Source: Luidia sarsii (lineage: Eukaryota > Echinodermata > Asteroidea > Paxillosida > Luidiidae). Taken from it: 64,000 nucleotides of DNA. A model generated the notes under the pieces. That model saw nothing but the letters and a program-made list of their open reading frames with translations, was not told where the DNA came from and did not search any database. Shown piece by piece: positions 1 to 9,183 of this stretch (positions are counted from its first letter, which is position 1; each line of letters starts with the position of its first letter). The position numbers and the translations under genes are program-made. The DNA is taken from the NCBI GenBank assembly GCA_949987565.1, contig OX465110.1:8362018-8426017 (forward strand), written 5' to 3'.

Positions 1-272
1 GCTGAGCGGCAGGGCTGAATGGACAGCGAAACAGGCAGGAATAATAGAGCAAAAGACTCAAGCCAGGGTCATGCTTGAGTGCAACAATACAGAAGTCAAT
101 TGGGAAGGGTCAGATACCAAGACTTCCCAGACACAATTACAACACAATACAAACAGAGAACCAGATTAGACCACATGGTTGTAACAAATAATAATGTACC
201 CCTGGATAAATTGTGCCCCGGTGCTATGCAATGAAATGTACCCCCACATAAACTAACTGAGCCTGTGTTACA
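1..272 (-). mobile_element. Partial BEL/Pao LTR (5' LTR of an upstream element copy)
   Basis: This stretch matches 25771-26042, the last 272 bases of the right-hand LTR of the intact element, with no difference I could find by eye. At the two positions that separate the intact element's LTRs it carries the right-hand (5') LTR bases: the G of CTTGAGT and the T of AGATTAG. It ends in TACA and is followed directly by AGCTGTTTAAACAGCT, as at 26043. The rest of this LTR and its element lie before the window. It is best read as the edge of a duplicated copy of the same insertion rather than an independent insertion. Confidence 0.9.
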
Positions 273-2054
273 AGCTGTTTAAACAGCTAAAACAAATCAA
301 AGTTTGTGAGACAAGAAGTTATGCGGTGTAAGACCAAGCTTTCAGATCCCCGGGACCTCCAGGGTCGTCCCGTGTGCACGGATCTATTAGAGCTCATATG
401 GCCTCGGCACCGGTCCACCGCATTTCCTTCCCTGCCCCCATCCATATAGGCCCGTAGACCCTGCGCCATGTGAGGGAGGAAACACAGCGGCCCCTAGACC
501 TTGGCCGCCGAGTCGACCAAATGCTTGTGTCCCTTTACGAAGGCGCGAACCTGGATTATGAGAACAGTCCCAGCATCACAGCGGCACATCTAGATGCGCC
601 ACATGCGACGTTGGTGTTTGCGAGAGATTTTTAAACGCCTTATACTATACACTATCGTGCTGAGAAAAAAAAAGTGAAAAATACCCCCGGGATCGAACCA
701 CTAACCTACACGTTAGCAGTCGAGCGTCTTTCGCACAAGGCCACTTGTGTTACGCAACAATTACAGAGATCTTACACGTTAATAGGTGCTCCAGATTGAA
801 ATTAGAGGGCATGGCCGTTGGCGGCGGGCTTTTGGATTTCTTCGCGAGTGATGGGTGCAGAACACTAAATAGAGCTCCCATTGAATACTGTACAAAAACA
901 CTCACTTTCAAAGCCAATTATCCAATGCCCAAAAGTCTCTCAGTTCTTGTAGCTATACTTAAAATTGTAGTTTGGACCTTCATCTCTCAGATTCTTTTCA
1001 ATTTTAGTGCCCTTAGCCGATTAGATTTTTTGCTAATTGCCCCCAGAAAAAAACACCCCCAAAATGTCTAGTCGTCCAAGCCGAATTTCTGCAAGGATTT
1101 TGAGATGGACCCCTCTCTTCCGCTGCCAAATAGGGCCACATTTAATGCCAGATATGGTCCAAATTTTATACCAAATTGAAGAGTGAACCCCCAGGTTGTC
1201 TTAAGCTTCACTTGTTCTACAATGTATCAGTTAATTAGCCTCCAAAGACCCCTTATTAAAAAAAAGTTGTGGGTACACACTTTATGATAATCAGCTCGGC
1301 GGAGCCATCTTGGATGCATGTTGTGTAGGGGATTTTAATTGAAAAAAAATCTGCATCCACTTTGTGCGATCACAGAGCTGCTGTAGCCAGGTTTACAAAG
1401 TTGTGTTTGCATAACGAATGGAAGAAACTTAGCCTATTATATGGCGGTTAATGGTTGAAATAATTGCTTCTGACTGGCGCCCCAACCCCGGCAAAGACTG
1501 GGTGCAGGCTGGATAACTCACATGGTATAGGAGCGCTGGCTTCGCAAATCCAGAGGTCTCGGGTTCCAATCCTGCTCCGATCAATTTGTTTCCTTTGCCT
1601 CATCATTTCCATAACTATTACAATATGGCTCTGAAAGGTTTAGAACAGAGGTTTTCAGTATGTATTAAAAAGATGACGTGCATTAAAACGACGTATGTAC
1701 AAAGTCTATGGGACAATATTAAAAAAATCCACAATAATTAGAAACAAAAGTGGATTGGTTCCAATCTTTATATTTTAAGTGCGCGGCTAAATAACTAACT
1801 GCCCACCAAGTTTCAAGGTCATTGACCAATGGCTAATATATTTTTATGACGTCGTGATTGCGTCATGTCATTTTGGCCCCAGAAGGTGTTCCTAAATCAT
1901 ATCCCCAATATATATTAATCCCCAATATATATTAATAATAATATATAACATATAATATAAAAATCTCGCTCCGTTAGCCGAATATCGTCAAGATGCCTTT
2001 TCCATTGAGACGGAAAAGCCAACGAATAGAAGAAAAAGAAATAACGAAAACAAG
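273..2054. repeat. Satellite monomer U1
   Basis: This 1,782-bp monomer follows the partial LTR. Its private variants are AAAACAAATCAAAGTTTGTGAG after the palindrome, TTTTAAACGCC (about 631), GTGCTCCAG (about 787), TTATCCAATGCC, CTAATTGCCCCC, TTTAATGCC and ACTCACATGG. All of these recur in U11 (26043-27824), from which I found one difference (G in TGAGGGAGG here, A at 26246). The plus-strand tRNA-like segment is at 1507-1583. Confidence 0.95.
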
Positions 2055-2070
2055 AGCTGTTTAAACAGCT
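2055..2070. repeat. Monomer-junction palindrome AGCTGTTTAAACAGCT
   Basis: This is a perfect 16-bp palindrome with GTTTAAAC at its centre, found at the start of almost every monomer. Two copies are damaged: U9 at 14531 reads AGCTGTTTAAAGAGCT and U14 at 30985 ends in AGCA. The BEL/Pao element inserted in this motif and duplicated its first five bases. Other starts are 273, 3837, 5620, 7402, 9184, 10966, 12748, 16312, 26043, 27825, 29607, 32766, 34548, 36331, 38113, 39900, 41686, 43473, 45260, 47042, 48829, 50615, 52402, 54189, 55976, 57763, 59550, 61332 and 63112. Confidence 0.95.
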
Positions 2071-2132
2071 TAAAAAAATCAAAGTTTGCGAGACAAGAAG
2101 TTATGCGGTGTAAGACCAAGCTTTCAGATCCC

Positions 2133-2154
2133 CGGGACCTCCAGGGTCGTCCCG
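2133..2154. repeat. GC-rich inverted repeat (hairpin) in the monomer
   Basis: CGGGAC and GTCCCG form a perfect 6-bp stem around a 10-base loop, and a smaller GACC/GGTC pairing is nested inside. It occurs at about +79 to +100 of every monomer. No known function is recognised. The surrounding 200 bp is the most GC-rich part of the monomer. Confidence 0.55.
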
Positions 2155-2446
2155 TGTGCACGGATCTATTAGAGCTCATATGGCCTCGGCACCGGTCCAC
2201 CGCATTTCCTTCCCTGCCCCCATCCATATAGGCCCGTAGACCCTGCGCCATGTGAGGGAGGAAACACAGCGGCCCCTAGACCTTGGCCGCCGAGTCGACC
2301 AAATGCTTGTGTCCCTTTACGAAGGCGCGAACCTGGATTATGAGAACAGTCCCAGCATCACAGCGGCACATCTAGATGCGCCACATGCGACGTTGGTGTT
2401 TGCGAGAGATTTTTAAACACCTTATACTATACACTATCGTGCTGAG

Positions 2447-2463
2447 AAAAAAAAAGTGAAAAA
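2447..2463 (-). terminator. Putative Pol III terminator (T5 and T9 on the minus strand)
   Basis: On the minus strand the tRNA-derived segment is followed within a few bases by T5 (2463-2459) and then T9 (2455-2447). Runs of four or more T terminate RNA polymerase III. The run length varies between copies by about one base. U5 and U6 have the T9 run interrupted (AAAAACAAAG on the plus strand) but keep the T5. Inference from position only; transcription is not shown. Confidence 0.5.
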
Positions 2464-2530
2464 TACCCCCGGGATCGAACCACTAACCTACACGTTAGCA
2501 GTCGAGCGTCTTTCGCACAAGGCCACTTGT
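2464..2530 (-). tRNA. tRNA-derived (SINE-like) segment with Pol III promoter boxes, degenerate
   Basis: Read on the minus strand, 2481-2471 is GGTTCGATCCC, a perfect B box. About 44 nt upstream, TGGCCTTGTGCG (from 2525) resembles an A box with about two mismatches. Between them CTGCTAACG resembles a tRNA anticodon loop with GCT, as in serine tRNAs. Acceptor, T and D stems pair poorly, so this is a decayed tRNA relative or SINE head, not a functional tRNA. Copies sit at about +408 to +476 of every monomer except U13, where most of it remains but its 5' end is deleted at 30070. In U15 the B box is changed (GGGATTGAACC on plus, about 33182). Confidence 0.5.
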
Positions 2531-3288
2531 GTTACGCAACAATTACAGAGATCTTACACGTTAATAGGTGCACCAGATTGAAATTAGAGGGCATGGCCGT
2601 TGGCGGCGGGCTTTTGGATTTCTTCGCGAGTGATGGGTGCAGAACACTAAATAGAGCTCCCATTGAATACTGTACAAAAACACTCACTTTCAAAGCCAAT
2701 TATCCCATGCCCAAAAGTCTCTCAGTTCTTGTAGCTATACTTAAAATTGTAGTTTGGACCTTCATCTCTCAGATTCTTTTCAATTTTAGTGCCCTTAGCC
2801 GATTAGATTTTTTGCTAATTACCCCCAGAAAAAAACACCCCCAAAATGTCTAGTCGTCCAAGCCGAATTTCTGCAAGGATTTTGAGATGGACCCCTCTCT
2901 TCCGCTGCCAAATAGGGCCACATTTAAAGCCAGATATGGTCCAAATTTTATACCAAATTGAAGAGTGAACCCCCAGGTTGTCTTAAGCTTCACTTGTTCT
3001 ACAATGTATCAGTTAATTAGCCTCCAAAGACCCCTTATTAAAAAAAAGTTGTGGGTACACACTTTATGATAATCAGCTCGGCGGAGCCATCTTGGATGCA
3101 TGTTGTGTAGGGGATTTAAATTGAAAAAAAATCTGCATCCACTTTGTGCGATCACAGAGCTGCTGTAGCCAGGTTTACAAAGTTGTGTTTGCATAACGAA
3201 TGGAAGAAACTTAGCCTATTATATGGCGGTTAATGGTTGAAATAATTGCTTCTGACTGGCGCCCCAACCCCGGCAAGGACTGGGTGCA

Positions 3289-3365
3289 GGCTGGATAACT
3301 CAGATGGTATAGGAACGCTGGCTTCGCAAATCCAGAGGTCTCGGGTTCCAATCCTGCTCCGATCA
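3289..3365 (+). tRNA. tRNA-like cloverleaf (pseudo-tRNA) in the monomer
   Basis: The 77 bases can be folded as a tRNA. The acceptor is GGCTGGA with TCCGATC (six of seven pairs, two of them G-U), followed by TA. The D-arm is ACTC/GAGC in most copies. The anticodon stem is CTGG/CCAG around TTCGCAAAT, one base too long, so no anticodon is safe (TCG is possible). The T-loop is TTCCAAT and the discriminator base is A. The B box GGTTCCAATCC (3344-3354) has one mismatch; U4-U7 have GGTTTCAATCC. The first T4 run downstream is at 3434. Other starts: 1507, 5072, 6854, 8636, 10418, 12200, 13983, 15764, 17546, 27277, 29059, 30437, 32218, 34000, 35783, 37565, 39347, 41133, 42920, 44707, 46494, 48276, 50062, 51849, 53636, 55423, 57210, 58997, 60784, 62564. 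Confidence 0.5.
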
Positions 3366-3607
3366 ATTTGTTTCCTTTGCCTCATCATTTCCATAACTAT
3401 TACAATATGGCTCTGAAAGGTTTAGAACAGAGGTTTTCAGTATGTATTAAAAAGATGACGTGCATTAAAACGACGTATGTACAAAGTCTATGGGACAATA
3501 TTAAAAAAATCCACAATAATTAGAAACAAAAGTGGATTGGTTCCAATCTTTATATTTTAAGTGCGCGGCTAAATAACTAACTGCCCACCAAGTTTCAAGG
3601 TCATTGA

Positions 3608-3648
3608 CCAATGGCTAATATATTTTTATGACGTCGTGATTGCGTCAT
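3608..3648 (+). promoter_or_regulatory. CCAAT box and CRE-like inverted repeat
   Basis: CCAAT lies at 3608-3612. ATGACG (3628-3633) and CGTCAT (3643-3648) form a perfect inverted repeat with a 9-base spacer and include TGACGTC, close to a CRE/ATF bZIP site. A further TGACGTG lies upstream at 3456-3462. The cluster is about 90-130 bp before a TATAAAAA box, an order typical of RNA polymerase II promoters. Present in nearly every monomer. In U8 and U9 the spacer reads TCGTAATTG. Function is inferred. Confidence 0.35.
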
Positions 3649-3684
3649 GTCATTTTGGCCCCAGAAGGTGTTCCTAAATCATAT

Positions 3685-3718
3685 CCCCAATATATATTAA
3701 TCCCCAATATATATTAAT
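3685..3718. repeat. Tandem 17-mer CCCCAATATATATTAAT x2, AT-rich
   Basis: Two perfect adjacent copies (3685-3701 and 3702-3718) are followed by AT-rich sequence up to about 3746. Monomers of 1,786-1,787 bp carry a 5-bp insertion in the first copy (TATATTATATTAAT), which accounts for their extra length: U18-U21 and U23-U29. The segment would unwind easily and might act as a matrix-attachment or DNA-unwinding region, but nothing more can be said from sequence. Confidence 0.75.
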
Positions 3719-3737
3719 AATAATATATAACATATAA

Positions 3738-3745
3738 TATAAAAA
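3738..3745 (+). promoter_or_regulatory. TATA box candidate TATAAAAA
   Basis: This is a consensus TATA box at the end of the AT-rich segment, about 95 bp before the next monomer. A transcript starting about 30 bp downstream would begin near 3768, include the hairpin at 3779-3800, and run through the palindrome into the next monomer. No coding region starts behind it. It is conserved in all copies, but homogenisation alone would explain that. Confidence 0.35.
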
Positions 3746-3778
3746 TCTCGCTCCGTTAGCCGAATATCGTCAAGATGC

Positions 3779-3800
3779 CTTTTCCATTGAGACGGAAAAG
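3779..3800. repeat. Short hairpin CTTTTCC / GGAAAAG
   Basis: A 7-bp perfect stem around an 8-base loop (ATTGAGAC) lies 34 bp after the TATA-like box. The loop reads ATTGTGAC in the tails of U14 (about 32717) and U16 (about 36282). It is not a histone-type 3' stem-loop. Role unknown. Confidence 0.5.
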
Positions 3801-3836
3801 CCAACGAATAGAAGAAAAAGAAATAACGAAAACAAG

Positions 3837-5619
3837 AGCTGTTTAAACAGCTAAAAAAAAATCAAAGTTTGCGAGACAAGAAGTTATGCGGTGTAAGACC
3901 AAGCTTTCAGATCCCCGGGACCTCCAGGGTCGTCCCGTGTGCACGGATCTATTAGAGCTCATATGGCCTCGGCACCGGTCCACCGCATTTCCTTCCCTGC
4001 CCCCATCCATATAGGCCCGTAGACCCTGCGCCATGTGAGGGAGGAAACACAGCGGCCCCTAGACCTTGGCCGCCGAGTCGACCAAATGCTTGTGTCCCTT
4101 TACGAAGGCGCGAACCTGGATTATGAGAACAGTCCCAGCATCACAGCGGCACATCTAGATGCGCCACATGCGACGTTGGTGTTTGCGAGAGATTTTTAAA
4201 CACTTTATACTATACACTATCGTGCTGAGAAAAAAAAAGGGAAAAATACCCCCGGGATCGAACCACTAACCTACACGTTAGCAGTCGAGCGTCTTTCGCA
4301 CAAGGCCACTTGTGTTACGCAACAATTACAGAGATCTTACACGTTAATAGGTGCACCAGATTGAAATTAGAGGGCATGGCCGTTGGCGGCAGGCTTTTGG
4401 ATTTCTTCGCGAGTGATGGGTGCAGAACACTAAATAGAGCTCCCATTGAATACTGTACAAAAACACTCACTTTCAAAGCCAATTATCCCATGCCCAAAAG
4501 TCTCTCAGTTCTTGTAGCTATACTTAAAATTGTAGTTTGGACCTTCATCTCTCAGATTCTTTTCAATTTTAGTGCCCTTAGCCGATTAGATTTTTTGCTA
4601 ATTACCCCCAGAAAAAAACACCCCCAAAATGTCTAGTCGTCCAAGCCGAATTTCTGCAATGATTTTGAGATGGACCCCTCTCTTCCGCTGCCAAATAGGG
4701 CCACATTTAAAGCCAGATATGGTCCAAATTTTATACCAAATTGAAGAGTGAACCCCCAGGTTGTCTTAAGCTTCACTTGTTCTACAATGTATCAGTTAAT
4801 TAGCCTCCAAAGACCCCTTATTAAAAAAAAGTTGTGGGTACACACTTTATGATAATCAGCTCGGCGGAGCCATCTTGGATGCATATTGTGTAGGGGATTT
4901 AAATTGAAAAAAAATCTGCATCCACTTTGTGCGATCACAGAGCTGCTGTAGCCAGGTTTACAAAGTTGTGTTTGCATAACGAATGGAAGAAACTTAGCCT
5001 ATTATATGGCGGTTAATGGTTGAAATAATTGCTTCTGACTGGCGCCCCAACCCCGGCAAGGACTGGGTGCAGGCTGGATAACTCAGATGGTATAGGAGCG
5101 CTGGCTTCGCAAATCCAGAGGTCTCGGGTTCCAATCCTGCTCCGATCAATTTGTTTCCTTTGCCTCATCATTTCCATAACTATTACAATATGGCTCTGAA
5201 AGGTTTAGAACAGAGGTTTTCAGTATGTATTAAAAAGATGACGTGCATTAAAACGACGTATGTACAAAGTCTATGGGACAATATTAAAAAAATCCACAAT
5301 AATTAGAAACAAAAGTGGATTGGTTCCAATCTTTATATTTTAAGTGCGCGGCTAAATAACTAACTGCCCACCAAGTTTCAAGGTCATTGACCAATGGCTA
5401 ATATATTTTTATGACGTCGTGATTGCGTCATGTCATTTTGGCCCAAGAAGGTGTTCCTAAATCGTATCCCCAATATATATTAATCCCCAATATATATTAA
5501 TAATAATATATAACATATAATATAAAAATCTCGCTCCGTTAGCCGAATATCATCAAGATGCCTTTTCCATTGAGACGGAAAAGCCAACGAATAGAAGAAA
5601 AAGAAATAACGAAAACAAG
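3837..5619. repeat. Satellite monomer U3
   Basis: This 1,783-bp monomer has one extra A after the palindrome. Variants include CACTTTATAC (about 4201), GGCGGCAGGC (about 4386), CTGCAATGATT (about 4658), GATGCATATTG (about 4880) and GGCCCAAGAAGG near the end. The tRNA-like segment starts at 5072. Confidence 0.95.
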
Positions 5620-7401
5620 AGCTGTTTAAACAGCTTAAAAAAATCAAAGTTTGCGAGACAAGAAGTTATGCGGTGTAAGACCAAGCTTTCAGATCCCCGG
5701 GACCTCCAGGGTCGTCCCGTGTGCACGGATCTATTAGAGCTCATATGGCCTCGGCACCGGTCCACCGCATTTCCTTCCCTGCCCCCATCCATATAGGCCC
5801 GTAGACCCTGCGCCATGTGAGGGAGAAAACACAGCGGCCCCTAGACCTTGGCCGCCGAGTCGACCAAATGCTTGTGTCCCTTTACGAAGGCGCGAACCTG
5901 GATTATGAGAACAGTCCCAGCATCACAGCGGCACATCTAGATGCGCCACATGCGACGTTGGTGTTTGCGAGAGAATTTTAAACACCTTATACTATACACT
6001 ATCGTGCTGAGAAAAAAAAAGTGAAAAATACCCCCGGGATCGAACCACTAACCTACACGTTAGCAGTCGAGCGTCTTTCGCACAAGGCCACTTGTGTTAC
6101 GCAACAATTACAGAGATCTTACACGTTAATAGGTGCACCAGATTGAAATTAGAGGGCATGGCCGTTGGCGGCGGGCTTTTGGATTTCTTCGCGAGTGATG
6201 GGTGCAGAACACTAAATAGAGCTCCCATTGAATACTGTACAAAAACACTCACTTTCAAAGCCAATTATCCCATGCCCAAAAGTCTCTCAGTTCTTGTAGC
6301 TATACTTAAAATTGTAGTTTGGACCTTCATCTCTCAGATTCTTTTCAATTTTAGTGCCCTTAGCCGATTAGATGTTTTGCTAATTACCCCCAGAAAAAAA
6401 CACCCCCAAAATGTCTAGTCGTCCAAGCCGAATTTCTGCAAGGATTTTGAGATGGACCCCTCTCTTCCGCTGCCAAATAGGGCCACATTTAAAGCCAGAT
6501 ATGGTCCAAATTTTATACCAAATTGAAGAGTGAACCCCCAGGTTGTCTTAAGCTTCACTTGTTCTACAATGTATCAGTTAATTAGCCTCCAAAGACCCCT
6601 TATTAAAAAAAAGTTGTGGGTACACACTTTATGATAATCAGCTCGGCGGAGCCATCTTGGATGGATGTTGTGTAGGGGATTTAAATTGAAAAAAAATCTG
6701 CATCCACTTTGTGCGATCACAGAGCTGCTGTAGCCAGGTTTACAAAGTTGTGTTTGCATAACGAATGGAAGAAACTTAGCCTATTATATGGCGGTTAATG
6801 GTTGAAATAATTGCTTCTGACTGGCGCCCCAACCCCGGCAAGGACTGAGGACAGGCTGGATAACTCAGATGGTATAGGAGCGCTGGCTTCGCAAATCCAG
6901 AGGTCTCGGGTTTCAATCCTGCTCCGATCAATTTGTTTCCTTTGCCTCATCATTTCCATAACTATTACAATATGGCTCTGAAAGGTTTAGAACAGAGGTT
7001 TTCAGTATGTATTAAAAAGATGACGTGCATTAAAACGACGTATGTACAAAGTCTATGGGACAATATTAAAAAAATCCACAATAATTAGAAACAAAAGTGG
7101 ATTGGTTCCAATCTTTATATTTTAAGTGCGCGGCTAAATAACTCACTGCCCACCAAGTTTCAAGGTCATTGACCAATGGCTAATATATTTTTATGACGTC
7201 GTGATTGCGTCATGTCATTTTGGCCCCAGAAGGTGTTCCTAAATCATATCCCCAATATATATTAATCCCCAATATATATTAATAATAATATATCACATAT
7301 AATATAAAAATCTCGCTCCGTTAGCCGAATATCGTCAAGATGCCTTTTCCATTGAGACGGAAAAGCCAACGAATAGAAGAAAAAGAAATAACGAAAACAA
7401 G
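5620..7401. repeat. Satellite monomer U4
   Basis: This 1,782-bp monomer has GAGAGAATTTT, AGATGTTTTG (about 6371), GATGGATGTTG, CTGAGGACAGG (about 6845), GGGTTTCAATCC in the tRNA-like B box, AACTCACTGCC and TATATCACAT. Several of these tail variants continue into U5 and U6, which suggests U4-U6 share a recent common source. Confidence 0.95.
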
Positions 7402-9183
7402 AGCTGTTTAAACAGCTAAAAAAAATCAAAGTTTGCGAGACAAGAAGTTATGCGGTGTAAGACCAAGCTTTCAGATCCCCGGGACCTCCAGGGTCGTCCC
7501 GTGTGCACGGATCTATTAGAGCTCATATGGCCTCGGCACCGGTCCACCGCATTTCCTTCCCTACCCCCATCCATATAGGCCCGTAGACCCTGCGCCATGT
7601 GAGGGAGGAAACACAGCGGCCCCTAGACCTTGGCCGCCGAGTCGACCAAATGCTTGTGTCCCTTTACGAAGGCGCGAACCTGGATTATGAGAACAGTCCC
7701 AGCATCACAGCGGCACATCTAGATGCGCCACATGCGGCGTTGGTGTTTGCGAGAGAATTTTAAACACCTTATACTATACACTATCGTGCTGAGAAAAACA
7801 AAGTGAAAAATACCCCCGGGATCGAACCACTAACCTACACGTTAGCAGTCGAGCGTCTTTCGCACAAGGCCACTTGTGTTACGCAACAATTACAGAGATC
7901 TTACACGTTAATAGGTGCACCAGATTGAAATTAGAGGGCATGGCCGTTCCCGGCGGGCTTTTGGATTTCTTCGCGAGTGATGGGTGCAGAACACTAAATA
8001 GAGCTCCCATTGAATACTGTACAAAAACACTCACTTTCAAAGCCAATTATCCCATGCCCAAAAGTCTCTCAGTTCTTGTAGCTATACTTAAAATTGTAGT
8101 TTGGACCTTCATCTCTCAGATTCTTTTCAATTTTAGTGCCCTTAGCCGATTAGATTTTTTGCTAATTACCCCCAGAAAAAAACACCCCCAAAATGTCTAG
8201 TCGTCCAAGCCGAATTTCTGCAAGGATTTTGAGATGGACCCCTCTCTTCCGCTGCCAAATAGGGCCACAATTAAAGCCAGATATGGTCCAAATTTTATAC
8301 CAAATTGAAGAGTGAACCCCCAGGTTGTCTTAAGCTTCACTTGTTCTACAATGTATCAGTTAATTAGCCTCCAAAGACCCCTTATTAAAAAAAAGTTGTG
8401 GGTACACACTTTATGATAATCAGCTCGGCGGAGCCATCTTGGATGGATGTTGTGTAGGGGATTTAAATTGAAAAAAAATCTGCATCCACTTTGTGCGATC
8501 ACAGAGCTGCTGTAGCCAGGTTTACAAAGTTGTGTTTGCATAACGAATGGAAGAAACTTAGCCTATTATATGGCGGTTAATGGTTGAAATAATTGCTTCT
8601 GACTGGCGCCCCAACCCCGGCAAGGACTGAGGACAGGCTGGATAACTCAGATGGTATAGGAGCGCTGGCTTCGCAAATCCAGAGGTCTCGGGTTTCAATC
8701 CTGCTCCGATCAATTTGTTTCCTTTGCCTCATCATTTCCATAACTATTACAATATGGCTCTGAAAGGTTTAGAACAGAGGTTTTCAGTATGTATTAAAAA
8801 GATGACGTGCATTAAAACGACGTATGTACAAAGTCTATGGGACAATATTAAAAAAATCCACAATAATTAGAAACAAAAGTGGATTGGTTCCAATCTTTAT
8901 ATTTTAAGTGCGCGGCTAAATAACTCACTGCCCACCAAGTTTCAAGGTCATTGACCAATGGCTAATATATTTTTATGACGTCGTGATTGCGTCATGTCAT
9001 TTTGGCCCCAGAAGGTGTTCCTAAATCATATCCCCAATATATATTAATCCCCAATATATATTAATAATAATATATCACATATAATATAAAAATCTCGCTC
9101 CGTTAGCCGAATATCGTCAAGATGCCTTTTCCATTGAGACGGAAAAGCCAACGAATAGAAGAAAAAGAAATAACGAAAACAAG
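7402..9183. repeat. Satellite monomer U5
   Basis: This 1,782-bp monomer is a near-identical neighbour of U6. Both have GTTCCCGGCGGG in place of GTTGGCGGCGGG, CATGCGGCGTTGG, GAGAAAAACAAAG (which interrupts the T9 run on the minus strand), CTACCCCCATCC and CCACAATTAAAG. The tRNA-like segment starts at 8636. Confidence 0.95.

Larger units (their letters stand above)
2055..3836. repeat. Satellite monomer U2 (reference copy for landmarks)
   Basis: This 1,782-bp monomer is used as the reference for the internal landmarks annotated separately. It matches U12 (27825 onward) up to about 2570 and then diverges at GTGCACCAG, where U12 has GTGCTCCAG. Its plus-strand tRNA-like segment carries an AGGAACGCTG variant where most copies read AGGAGCGCTG. 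Confidence 0.95.

Noticed and set aside
745..1071. Recurring 108-aa ORF (and 118-, 146- and 155-aa variants) in nearly every monomer
   Set aside because: It begins within the antisense of the tRNA-derived segment and has no recognisable domain. It is frameshifted in U31/U32, changed by A-run length in U18/U19/U23/U24 and deleted in U13. Conservation follows from monomer homogenisation. A dN/dS test on diverged copies would settle it.
1988..2251. Recurring minus-strand ORFs of 60-111 aa and 61 aa
   Set aside because: Their length varies with single-base changes around the A-run after the palindrome, no domain is visible, and they overlap structural landmarks. Treated as chance ORFs.
2620..2645. 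CENP-B-box-like match (CTTCGCGAGTGATGGGT)
   Set aside because: It has two mismatches at core positions, and the motif is known from mammals. Not enough to claim a centromeric role.
3257..3274. TGGCGCCCCAACCCC resembles a retroviral primer-binding site
   Set aside because: Only the first eight bases fit. The reverse complement lacks a normal T-arm, and no LTR or retroelement ORF lies beside it in the monomer.
3685..3746. Monomer as a CRISPR-like or replication-origin repeat
   Set aside because: There are only two 17-bp copies without spacers, in a eukaryotic satellite. The AT-richness alone does not support an origin.
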